This document shows, piece after piece, positions 1 through 8,513 of a DNA stretch of 64,000 bases. The DNA lies in NCBI GenBank assembly GCA_014529385.2, contig CM043942.1, forward strand, positions 20,181,491 through 20,245,490. The letters are read 5' to 3'. The notes below the pieces were generated by a model, which made no database searches, had not been told where the DNA came from, and was given only the letters and a program-made list of their open reading frames with translations. Every line of letters starts with the position of its first letter. The stretch's first letter is position 1. The position numbers were made by a program, and so were the translations under genes. This DNA is from Adiantum capillus-veneris (lineage: Eukaryota > Streptophyta > Polypodiopsida > Polypodiales > Pteridaceae).

Positions 1-133
1 CATATATGACCTATGGGACCAAAAAAACACAACATTACAACGATTCATTCTCAGTGTGGGATGAGACATATAAGTTAAGGACTGAGCGTCCATCAAGAGG
101 GTAGAGTAGGAAAAAAACAAAGAAAACAAAGTC

Positions 134-895
134 CTAAGGGTCGGTTGGGGGGAGAGCTAGTTTGGGATTTCCAAATTCCCGGATGATCGCTTTGCCACCT
201 CGGTAGACTGCCCATTTGCCTTGCTTATGCGCTTCATGCACCTTCTTAAGCTCGCTTGCTTTACTCTTGAGTTGATTCATGGTCAGTTCTTCTGCAATCC
301 AAATATTCGTTTCTTTGAGAAGGCGGGATTGACGTAAAAGCTTCACCCGCTCCTCTTTGTTCTTGAAAGCAAGGACACAATGCTCGGGATGCACATGGCG
401 ATGTGTATCATTGATCCAAGCGACATCCTCTGGCTTGATGTGGGCTGGCTCAATAATGTTGTTGAGTTTGATGATTGCCTCTTCAAGGGTGTCCTCAACA
501 ATGCACCACTGCAAGGGGAGCCCATCGATGTGTACCTTGAGGGCATTATCTTCTTGAATTTTTTTTCCAGAGATTTCCTTTGTTACACACGTCTTCACTT
601 GGGCAATGGTTGTTGAGTGAGCTTGGCTAACGTTAGCCTCAACCTCCTTTACCTTGTCAATGGTGAGGTCAACCATGGAATTGAACTGCTCTTCTAATTT
701 ACTGAGGCGAGATTTGAGTTCGAGGTTTTCTTCCAGGACTCGATCGAGAGTTGCTTGCAACTGCGTGATGCGATCAAGTTTGCTAGGGTCTGCCAGCACT
801 GTTGCAAAGCTCGGTCTTGTTTTGGCGGAGGTCTTCGGGGTAGTCATCTGTGTGCTTGAGAAGGTAGGAACCAACCACTGTTTGCAAAATTCCAA
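134..895 (-). CDS. ORF1-like protein of a probable non-LTR retrotransposon
   Basis: A 253-residue open frame. Residues about 40-110 have the heptad pattern of a coiled coil (LDRITQLQATLDRVLEENLE and on). A conserved block starts NALKVHIDGLP near residue 118. The C-terminal third holds FKNKEERVKLLRQSRLLKET followed by NIWIAEEL and a basic, RNA-binding-like tail ending KWAVYRGGKAII. Coiled coil, RRM-like middle and a C-terminal 'LK.T.I.I.EDL' block are what L1-type ORF1 proteins show; the assignment is by architecture only. A second Met (MTTPK, residue 17) is an alternative start. No endonuclease/RT frame is visible; it would lie left of the window. A broken paralogue sits at 58,862-59,530 in the same orientation with a similar upstream region. 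A degenerate LTR-element gag is the main alternative. Confidence 0.45.
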   Translation of the reverse strand: MEFCKQWLVPTFSSTQMTTPKTSAKTRPSFATVLADPSKLDRITQLQATLDRVLEENLELKSRLSKLEEQFNSMVDLTIDKVKEVEANVSQAHSTTIAQVKTCVTKEISGKKIQEDNALKVHIDGLPLQWCIVEDTLEEAIIKLNNIIEPAHIKPEDVAWINDTHRHVHPEHCVLAFKNKEERVKLLRQSRLLKETNIWIAEELTMNQLKSKASELKKVHEAHKQGKWAVYRGGKAIIREFGNPKLALPPTDP

Positions 896-1238
896 AGTAC
901 AAACCTTTGAGATTGCTCAAGATTTCAGCCTTTGAAAAGTACAGTCTTTGAAAAATATTCAAGACAGACGACCTGCTACAATTGAATGTCCCCTGTCGAG
1001 TGATGCTTGAGGGGCACCGTGACCTGCTCAGAGCCAAAACCTGCTCCTACTATACTACGCAGAGCCGTAGCCTCGTAGAGCCAGGGCTGTAGCCTCGCAG
1101 ACCTCATAGAGACAAAACTTGTTGTTGGGGGGGCTAAGCTAAGGCTTAACGCCTCCCCCAGGGCAGCCCTTCGCCCAGAGGGGGGCTGAGGCAGAACGAC
1201 GGCTTTTCTATGCGCTAGGGCTGCGGGTGTGCTAGGGT

Positions 1239-1241
<3 letters not shown>
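896..1241 (-). other. 5' flank of the ORF1-like gene
   Basis: Upstream region of the minus-strand ORF1-like gene. It holds short internal repeats of 'gtagcctcg' type (1065-1105) and a GC-rich stretch (1120-1200) containing 'cttaacgcctcccc'. The same kind of stretch lies upstream of the paralogue at about 59,945-59,995. I read it as the element's 5' untranslated or promoter region; no coding signal is seen. Confidence 0.4.
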
Positions 1242-1287
<46 letters not shown>

Positions 1288-1298
1288 AGAGAGAAGGA
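1242..1298. repeat. (GA)n microsatellite at the plastid-insert junction
   Basis: About 57 bp of GA repeat with a few interruptions. It lies between the 5' side of the ORF1-like element and the broken end of the plastid ndhB fragment. The paralogous element at 59-60 kb also has a long (GA)n at this place. Confidence 0.9.
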
Positions 1299-1690
1299 AG
1301 ATAAGGCTAAGAATTCCAGGGACACATAAATAGTTACCAAATCATTTGCACAACTGAGAACCATACCCCCCAAACCTGCAGCTAATTTAAACAATAAAAA
1401 TTCAGCTAAAGACATTTTTGAACAAAGTATATAATCAACCGACGAAGAAATAGATAATGACGAGCAAATGAGTTAGAAAAATCTGAAAATATTTTCAAAA
1501 TCTCTGGCGTGAGAACGTTCATAAGTGGTAAAAAATCCCCGCTGCCATAACAAGATAACTGCACTAGATAAAAGGGTTACCATGGAGATTTTGTAAAGCC
1601 AAAATGTGTTTTTTCCTTTACTCAATAAGTCAATTACAACTACTTCGGCTAAGCCTAGAATCAAGATAATTTTTGGTAAAAATTGTCAAT
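1299..1690 (-). pseudogene. ndhB: ndhB, 5' fragment (plastid NADH dehydrogenase-like subunit 2)
   Basis: In the plastid, NdhB is a membrane subunit of the NDH complex in photosystem I cyclic electron flow. One frame reads ILILGLAEVVVIDLLSKGKN, then SVDYILCSKMSLAEFLLFKL, GGMVLSCANDLVTIYVSLEF and LALSS, matching the first ~130 residues of NdhB; most of the protein is missing because the match ends at the GA repeat. An in-frame TAA lies at 1473-1475 and a TGA near 1686-1688. A Ser stands where Leu is normal (ISSSVDYI for IPLSVEYI), the pattern expected of unedited C-to-U sites. No clear ATG is seen at the 5' end. Confidence 0.8.
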
Positions 1691-1960
1691 TTGGCGGAGG
1701 TATAAGTTAATTTTGCTAAAAAAAAGTTAATATCATTCGTGATAAAAATCGAAGTAATATTTGACGTTGGGTTTTTTTCTTTTTTTAATCTTTCCTTCCC
1801 CATCTTTTTCTCTTGGGAAGTAATTAACAAACAAGTTGGATACTTACATATCTACGTACTCATTCGTAGAAACGAAAGCAATGGAATAGAAATTTCTAAC
1901 TAATGAATTTATTTGGTACCAATTTTAAAAATTTGCAAGAAGTAGCAATTCCTAAATCTC

Positions 1961-3475
1961 TCAGAACCCGATATCTAATACGGTGAATTGTACTAAGACA
2001 GACCGTATCGAAGATGAACGCCAAACCCTCCAACTACTAGACAATTCAAACTTTCTAGATGCAAGAATTTGATTGAGCGCCTCTACATTAGATTTACATC
2101 TCAAGAGACGTATTGTACTTCTATGTTTACCAGCTAACGTACTATCACATGACATCTGCAGTAGAAATATCAATCTGCGCAATCTATATTGATTCATCGA
2201 GGCACCATAATACAAGGAAAAAACTTGCCAAAGTTGGACATATCCATCAATTATTTTATCATCTGTAGAAGTCACCCAGGCCGATTTACCAATCGGACGT
2301 CCAGTGAAGTCACAAAATCTTTGTTTTGCCAAAGTAGTAATTATTATTGAATTTGGAATTTTAGGATAAATTTTTTGTCCACCCAAAATGCTGATATACA
2401 AATTTGTCACAGTTTCAATACGAACATTTTTTGATACCAGTCGCGCTAGTAGTGTATAACCCGGGGATGAGACGCAGCTAGTGGGTAAAAATTCTCTTAT
2501 CCGGGGTTCATTAGATTTGATCCAATAGTGAAAATGATATTTTAGAAGTATCCAAAGATAGTAAAGCATTTTTTTCACAAAATAGTGAGTTCCCTCGGAG
2601 GCTATAAGAAATTTGTTTCTCCATCTTCCGTAATGAATCCACAAACTTCGGCTAAAGTAGTAGTCAATACTCGCTTTGTTCCATTTGAATTTATATGCAG
2701 AAGCATATATCTCTTTCCGAATGATATTACAACTATCTATAGGGGATAAATAATTGACTCGGAATTTATATACCTATTTCCAGGGGATCAGTAGAAGTGA
2801 ATCGATCTCGAAGATGTAGAAATTTCGAACTGGGATGTCAACACTTCCGTCTTGCCCCCCCCCCCCCCCCCCCCCAGGGGAATAAAAAGTTTTCCCGCAA
2901 AATATTTTTCTTTTACAAAAAACTATTCTTAGCAGATGCAGAAATGAAACATCTTTAATTTGTCGTCGGAACAATCGAATTGAAGTTTCTAGATGAAGAT
3001 TATGTGGCAAATCCGCTTCTAAAATATGACTCGATTTTGAAAATCTATCTTCCAGAAATAAAAACATCGAATGAATAGACTGCAACATCTTTGACTTACT
3101 ACTTGTTTCAGCTCTGATTTTAGGAAAGAGGGCTATGCCTAATATGAGATATGTCATTTCCAAAAGCGGGTGAAGATACAAATCCACGTCTAATCCGTCG
3201 GTTAAGTTTTGAACAGACACTGAATCGTAAATTTTCAAAAAATTTAGATTAGGGTCACATACGCTACCAATTAAACGTTTGACTGCCACCGTACTCCAGG
3301 CCCCAAAAACCAAGTTGGCGTCTGCACCATGTGATCGGCGTTTGCCATCTGTCAAATAAAAATTCTCCTCAGACAAAATAAGAAGTGGATGTAAAAAACA
3401 ATTTTTGTTTATATTAAACTCCCCGTTCTTATGTAAAGGACCAGATTTAGCAGGCGATCCGTAATTAACTTTCAT
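1961..3475 (-). pseudogene. matK: matK, full-length plastid intron maturase with one in-frame TAG
   Basis: MatK is the plastid group II intron splicing factor. From ATG (MKVNYGSPAKSG) the frame runs 505 codons, the usual length. Family blocks are clear: CFLHPLLILSEENFYLTDGK, FLFLEDRFSKSSHILEADLP, RLFRRQIKDVSFLHLLRIVF, and the maturase domain X near the C-terminus (LAKQRFCDFTGRPIGKSAWV, DGYVQLWQVFSLYYGAS, STLAGKHRSTIRLLR). The only break is a TAG at 2774-2776, where homologues usually have Gln (WKQVY); both halves keep the same frame. A run of 21 C (2855-2875) adds a stretch of Gly without shifting the frame. The TAG may be a plastid U-to-C editing site or later decay. In the nucleus the copy is presumably not expressed. 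Confidence 0.88.
2855..2875. repeat. C21 homopolymer inside matK
   Basis: 21 consecutive C, read as Gly codons on the minus strand. The length is a multiple of three, so the matK frame is kept on both sides. Confidence 0.9.
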
Positions 3476-4202
3476 CGCGATAACTCCCAAGCATTGGTAT
3501 GTCTGATGCAAAAATTCCTCAAAAAAAAAAATTTAAAAAATTCCGTCTATAATATCTACAAATCATTTGTAGTCGGAATTTCCTTACAATTCAAGTAACT
3601 TGTATTTGTTAGTATCATTTATACCAAAAGTAAAATCGGTATTAAGCAAGATGAGAGGTGAGATTAGTAAGTATCTTTCAATATGGGGCATACTTAGTAA
3701 TCTAGCTAAGAAAACATCTGTTGAAATTCAATTTAGGATGGATTTTTTTTTTGTTTGACAAATTGTCAAACAGATTCCTTGCCTAAAAGAGGCGCACTTA
3801 TTAATAATTAAATATAAATATATTTGCAAACTCCCAAATCCAATTTTAGTTCCGGAAAGGAAAGAGAGAGAGATAATTTGTTTCTAGATTAATTTTTCCA
3901 TTCGACGGGATAAATTCTCTTCCACTTTTGCCTTCCCCGTTCCACCCTTCCACTGCATTCCGAAAAATCTTCCCAAGGAAGTTTCCATGTAAATAGGTCT
4001 TGGGAAAAAACCAATAACTTGTCGTAAATATTCTGCTTCTCGATGGGATAACGAATACCACATAAAGGTATAGTGCAGGAAAAAGAGAGGGATAATACAA
4101 AAACATATGAAAATATCTGCAAACTAAATCCGTTAGATTCTCCCCAATTTTCAGAGCGTTTCAAATTTTAACTCTTATTTCGGAAATTTGTCTTTACTGC
4201 GT

Positions 4203-4398
4203 TCAAGTAATTTTTAAAGTTGCCCGTCTGAAAATATTGCGAACAGTTTCTGTTAATTTGGCGCCACTTCCGCACAAGGTAGTGATATCCAAAATATCTA
4301 GCTGGGTTTCCTCCCTCCGAGGGTTATAAAACCCAACCTCTTTAATTACTTTCCCTTCTCGCCGGGATTGGGATTCAATTGCAACTATTCGGTAAGTC
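4203..4398 (-). pseudogene. rps16: rps16 exon 2 (plastid ribosomal protein S16)
   Basis: The frame reads YRIVAIESQSRREGKVIKEV, GFYNPRREETQLDILDITTL, then GAKLTETVRNIFRRATLKIT and TGA (4203-4205), a clear match to plastid S16 downstream of its conserved intron. S16 is a small-subunit ribosomal protein. The exon is intact. Its 5' edge, the group II intron 3' splice site, is placed only to within about 10 bp. Exon 1 (the short MVKLRLKR... part) is not seen. It lies upstream of matK on the same strand with no trnK exon between. Confidence 0.85.
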
Positions 4399-4900
4399 GT
4401 TTATCGAGATAGGTGCATTGGCATGAACCCCCCACCCCCCCCCCCCCCCCCCCCGCAAAACCGCACGTGAAAGTTTAAGTTCGTGCGGCTTGAATTGTAA
4501 CTCGGATTGAGTGGATTACTATCTTTCCCCCCAAGAAAGGGAAAAGAAAACAATTGGGATCCAAAAAACTTCTCACTTGTAACATCCGACGTGGAAGATA
4601 TTTTTTTTTTCTTTGTCGAGTTATCTCTCTACAAATCACCACCCCATAGAACTTATTAGGAGCGTAAGTGTAGATACAAACTACCCTACTTGCATCCTTT
4701 CAATCATCCCCAAGTCCGGGGATATATTCGATATACCCTCGTTCATCAATCTATTTTATTTTGATTCCTTAGGTTTAGGCCTAACCCCGGGGCTTCTCAA
4801 CTCAAATTGGGAGTCAGTAGCAACAGAACCTATCTTCATTAACCCCTCAAATTTAAGTGAAGAAACCCACCTCGTCATTAAAAAAAAATAAAATCCTTTC
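4399..4900 (-). other. rps16 group II intron, 3' part
   Basis: Upstream of rps16 exon 2. On the minus strand, 4455-4500 forms the familiar plastid group II intron stem around 'ccgcacgaac...cacgtgcgg'. A run of 20 C (4435-4454, with CCCCCCA before it) interrupts the region. The 5' splice site and exon 1 were not found; similarity to plastid sequence fades near 4900. The rest, to 5156, shows nothing I recognise. Confidence 0.6.
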
Positions 4901-5143
4901 TCAATTTAACTTGTATTAGAGTAGCAAATAAAACTTGGAATTACTACCTAGTAAGTTAGGTTGAGAAACAATAAAGATTTTGTCTTCTAGCAAAAATCTT
5001 TTTCTTTTTTTTCTTTTTCAAACAAAAAAGGTGGTAGCCTGATAGGAGTTTACTGTTGTATTTCGTAAGGATAACCATAGATACTGCTTCTCCCAAGATG
5101 TATGTACAAATACACCGGAATAAATGTGTATGCCTCAAGTTTC

Positions 5144-5156
<13 letters not shown>

Positions 5157-5211
<55 letters not shown>
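5157..5211. repeat. (GA)n microsatellite
   Basis: About 55 bp of pure GA repeat just right of the plastid insertion. Confidence 0.95.
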
Positions 5212-5214
<3 letters not shown>

Positions 5215-5329
5215 TTTGGTAAAGAGAGTAGGCTTGTGGAAATCCCATTATTAGATTTGACAAGAATGCATTTGATTGTGTGAATCCTCTTCTAAGATCC
5301 TGGTTGGTCTGCTGTCAATACACATGCAT

Positions 5330-5580
5330 GCGTGTGTGTGTGTCTGTATGTGTTTACACACACACACACACACACATATGTTGCCACCTTCAAAGAAGGT
5401 GAGGGAGGAGAGTGCCACAATTACTTCTTCACGACCACAAAAATGCACGGGTCACATACTACTGTATATATGTACACGTTTCCACCTTTGGGGGAAGGTG
5501 AAGGAGGACAGTGCCACAGTTGCTTCTTCTTAGCCATAGCAATGCGTGGGTCACATACTAATGTATATACCCGTCTTCTA
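5330..5580. repeat. (TG)n/(CA)n and a ~99-bp tandem duplication
   Basis: 5330-5377 is a TG run followed by a CA run, able to fold back on itself. 5385-5580 holds two diverged copies of a ~99-bp unit; 'gtgccaca' starts at 5412 and again at 5511. Short frames here are products of the repeats. Confidence 0.75.
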
Positions 5581-5639
5581 GACAAGATGAAATAACAAAT
5601 AAAAATTTCCAAAGAAACTTTTGGGGTCGAGTCCATTGC

Positions 5640-6600
5640 AGGCTATGCCAAACATAGGTATGGCAAGGAACCTATGGCTGGTTTAACCACATGTGAAGGG
5701 AATGGTTTTTGCTAAATGCAATCACCCAGGCTTGCACCTTGAACAAATGCTACCTTATGTAGGAATTTAGTCATCTGTGCATGTCTGCGGCAAGGAATCG
5801 AAGCTCTAGGATGCTTTAATAGAATGCAAAGAGAATGCTTTCAATTAAATGCAATCATATGCTTGCACCTTGAACAAATGTGGTTTTACGCAAGACTCTA
5901 CACATGGGTGTTTTGTGTTGTTTTAATAGAATGCAAAGGAAAGGGTTTTGTTGCATGAAACCGCCCATGCTTCTACCTTGTACGCATGTTTCCTTGTGCA
6001 AGACCTTAAACATGGGTTAAAAATTTCATAATGAGATCAGGGACAGTTGGACAAACATGTTGTGCTTGGAAAGTCTTTGGTCAATATGTATGTCAAATGT
6101 GGCACCGTTATAAAAGCATGTGAAGATCTTGATGAGAACATTTCAGTTTGGACCAAATTCGTAATCTGATGAGCTTTCTGTTCATAATGTGGTCTCTAGC
6201 TTGGAACGTGTTCTATTTTCAATGAATGCAAAGGAAGGATTCTTTCTAGCAACGAACACCTATGCTTGCATTGCAAGATATATACCCAACATGGTTGTAG
6301 TGGCAAGGAAGCTCTGGGTTGTTTTAATTGAAATTGTACATCAGCTGTGCAGGATACTCTCAACATGGTTGTGGCCAGGAAGCTTTGTGTTGTTTCATTT
6401 TCAGCAAGAAGTTCTAGGTTGTTTTATCCAAATGCATGATTCTTTCTAGCTGCGACTACCTATGCTTGCATTTCAAGATATGCCCACCATGGTTGTGACA
6501 AGGAGGCTCTTGACTACTGTATTTTCAGCAAATGCGAACACCTAGTATGCTTGTGTTTAAAGACATACCCAACATGGTTGCTTGAGGGATTCTTCCTTAC
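5640..6600 (+). pseudogene. Decayed PPR-repeat gene fragment
   Basis: Scattered frames resemble plant pentatricopeptide (PPR) repeats of the PLS type. 6062-6166 reads VVLGKSLVNMYVKCGTVIKA then CEDLDENISVWTKFVI and a stop, close to the consensus 'SLVNMYAKCG...A..VFDEM..RNVVSW'. 5800-5847 reads EALGCFNRMQRECFQLNAI, like the 'EAL.LF..M..EG..PN..T' half of the repeat. Further partial copies of an EALGCF-like phrase recur to about 6450. PPR proteins bind organelle RNA, often for editing. Frames are broken by stops and shifts and no long frame survives, so this is a relic. Confidence 0.6.
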
Positions 6601-6650
6601 TGCAAATACATGTGAGAGGAAAGTCAGTTGGGCGTCAACAACACTGCATC

Positions 6651-6746
6651 TGTTGAAGGGTGATGAGGGGTGTTAAACACTTATAGACAGAGAGAGAGAG
6701 AGACGACACAATAGGTTGATGAGGGGTATTAAAACACTTATATATT

Positions 6747-6800
<54 letters not shown>

Positions 6801-6917
6801 GCAATAGGTTGATACACAATCGTCATTGTTTCATTGATTTGTTGTTACGTTTATAGCTTGCAGCACCGTTTTGGTGCCTTGCACCTCATAATTAATAACA
6901 TATTATTACTTTCAACA
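6651..6917 (-). repeat. 3' LTR of the gag-only Copia element
   Basis: 267 bp, ends TG...CA. It matches the split 5' LTR (8432-8513 plus 15927-16048). It contains a GA run (about 6690-6705), a TA run (about 6749-6770) and a second GA run. An internal ~65-bp duplication ('ttgatgagggg' phrase twice) makes it longer than the 5' LTR. Confidence 0.85.
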
Positions 6918-6936
6918 TTCCCCCTCTCTTGAAGGG
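6918..6936 (-). other. Polypurine tract of the gag-only Copia element
   Basis: On the minus strand CCCTTCAAGAGAGGGGGAA lies directly before the LTR start TGTTGAAAG. This is the usual primer site for plus-strand DNA synthesis. Confidence 0.75.
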
Positions 6937-7068
6937 AAAATTATATTAAAAATTTTCACGTGAATGTTGTTGTCAATTATAGGCTTCTTTATTTGTATTG
7001 CCTGTCAGTGAATCATTTGAGATTCTCTGATCTTCATCCCCTTTCACCCACACTTTGTTGAACACCTT

Positions 7069-8061
7069 TCAAGAAGCACAAACAATCATTAGCATTTTAC
7101 CAATGAAGATCACAGTTATCATTTTCATTATCAATACATCCTCTTTTTCCCCCCCTTTTGCAAAGTCCGATTCGCTTGAAGCATTTTCCCTAGCTTTTTG
7201 CTTGTCATAAGCACACTTCCAAGAATCTGCCCTATAATGTCCCATCTTAAAACAATATGTGCATGTAATATTCCTTGGTTGAGGTGAAGGTGATGGAATT
7301 CTTGAAAATCGTGAAGTTGGAGTACGATCTTGCCAAGATACATTTCTTCTTTGTGGGGAACGTGAAGGTGTTCTAGAAATTTTTGCATACATTACAAGTG
7401 GGCTATTGTTGCTAGGGGTGGTTTTAGATGAATGGTCACTTTTTTGATGTATATGATCTTCTTGTAAGATATGGCCAATAAGCATGGGAAGAGTTAGATT
7501 GGCAATGCTACCTTGGGTAGTAACAAAATAATTCCATGATGAAGGTAAGGCACTCAAGAGCATAGTTACTACTTGAGAGTCACTGAAATTGAGACCCGTA
7601 GTGGTGGTCTCATCTAAAAGCTCTTGCCATTCTTCTAAGAAGTTACGTAGAGGAGAACCATCCAGTAGGGATACATTTATCAATTGTCGATGGGCAGACA
7701 CTTGTGAGGCAATTTCAGAGTGCTCATAGAATAATTTTAGTCTATCCCATAATTCCTTAGATGTGGAGAGACAGTCAACTAACTCTACTTGTCGGTCACC
7801 TATACTTAGTAAAATGTCAGCCATAGCCTTAGAGTATACTTTTTGCCAAGCAGTTATATCGGCTTGATTTGTAGTTGGATCATTGGGTCCAACACTAATA
7901 GCATACACAGGGACGTGACATGGTACTATGCCATACACATAAGGCCATAACTCAAAGCGCACTAAAAGCATGTGCATATGAACGGACCATGTTCGATAGT
8001 TTGTATTTGTGAGACGGACCATCTTGTGAGTGGTGTAGTCTTTATTGACATTAAAGGCCAT
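7069..8061 (-). CDS. Copia-type Gag (UBN2 domain plus zinc knuckle)
   Basis: 330 residues, intact. The start MAFNVNKDYTTHKMVRLTNT then NYRTWSVHMHMLL is the standard Copia Gag opening. The UBN2-type capsid region spans about 20-230 (AWQKVYSKAMADILLSIGD, LWDRLKLFYEHSE, LLSALPSSWNYFVTT). A basic SR-rich linker follows, then a zinc knuckle at about 272 with CTYCFKMGHYRADSWKC; its last spacing is longer than the usual CX2CX4HX4C. Gag forms the virus-like particle and binds element RNA. No protease motif follows and the frame stops 150 bp before the polypurine tract, so pol is absent rather than frameshifted. Confidence 0.88.
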   Translation of the reverse strand: MAFNVNKDYTTHKMVRLTNTNYRTWSVHMHMLLVRFELWPYVYGIVPCHVPVYAISVGPNDPTTNQADITAWQKVYSKAMADILLSIGDRQVELVDCLSTSKELWDRLKLFYEHSEIASQVSAHRQLINVSLLDGSPLRNFLEEWQELLDETTTTGLNFSDSQVVTMLLSALPSSWNYFVTTQGSIANLTLPMLIGHILQEDHIHQKSDHSSKTTPSNNSPLVMYAKISRTPSRSPQRRNVSWQDRTPTSRFSRIPSPSPQPRNITCTYCFKMGHYRADSWKCAYDKQKARENASSESDFAKGGEKEDVLIMKMITVIFIGKMLMIVCAS

Positions 8062-8417
8062 ATTGTTTTATGTATGTTACTATGTTGACTAATGACGAAT
8101 AGCCTTAAAGTAGGGAAGTTCGTCCTTGGATAGCCTACAAATGGGTAGTCCCAAGTATGGGTGTGGTGTGGGTAGTCCCAAGTTTACAGGTTAGCTTCGG
8201 TGAATTGATCTTTGATCCGTTGCATCAAGTTGTCGGCGTTTGTGAAGAAGAGGGACATTCTTGACACGCACGATAATTATTTTATCATAATAATGTTAAT
8301 TCAATCCAAAGTGGTCTGCGTTCAAGGTCTGCATGTGCAGAAAGCGACGCAAAAGAGAAGGGAGACAGGAGCGCCGTTGGGAGCGGGGAAGTGGGCACGT
8401 CAGGCTTCTAGGAAAGA

Positions 8418-8431
8418 GGTCGATGATACCA
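8418..8431 (-). other. Primer-binding site, gag-only Copia element
   Basis: On the minus strand TGGTATCATCGACC directly follows the 5' LTR end ...CAACA. The first eight bases match the usual TGGTATCA complement of initiator tRNA-Met used by Copia elements. The leader between it and gag (8062-8417) shows no other feature. Confidence 0.75.
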
Positions 8432-8513
8432 TGTTGAAGGGTGATGAGGGTGTTAAAACACTTATAGATAGAGAGAGATGGTGGCGTTTTAGAAAAGAGA
8501 GAGAGAGAGATGA
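8432..8513 (-). repeat. 5' LTR of the Copia element, inner part
   Basis: Matches the start (plus-strand order) of the 3' LTR at 6651. It is cut after 'gagagatgatga' by the Gypsy insertion at 8514. Confidence 0.85.

Larger units (their letters stand above)
1299..4900 (-). other. Nuclear plastid-DNA insertion (NUPT): rps16-matK-ndhB
   Basis: About 3.6 kb of plastid-type sequence on the minus strand in the order rps16 intron, rps16 exon 2, matK, ndhB 5' part. Spacers at 1700-1960 and 3476-4202 show no gene. No trnK exon is present between rps16 and matK, and ndhB rather than psbA follows matK. Loss of trnK with retained matK is known from leptosporangiate ferns. The left end breaks inside ndhB at a (GA)n tract; the right end fades near 4900. 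Sense codons that plastid editing would change are still unedited, so transfer was by DNA, not by edited cDNA. A misassembled true plastome piece is possible, but nuclear repeats flank both sides. Confidence 0.8.

Noticed and set aside
4613-4891. 92-codon plus-strand frame in the plastid insert
   Set aside because: Lies antisense within the rps16 intron region; resembles no plastid protein and ends in a poly-Lys run from an A tract.
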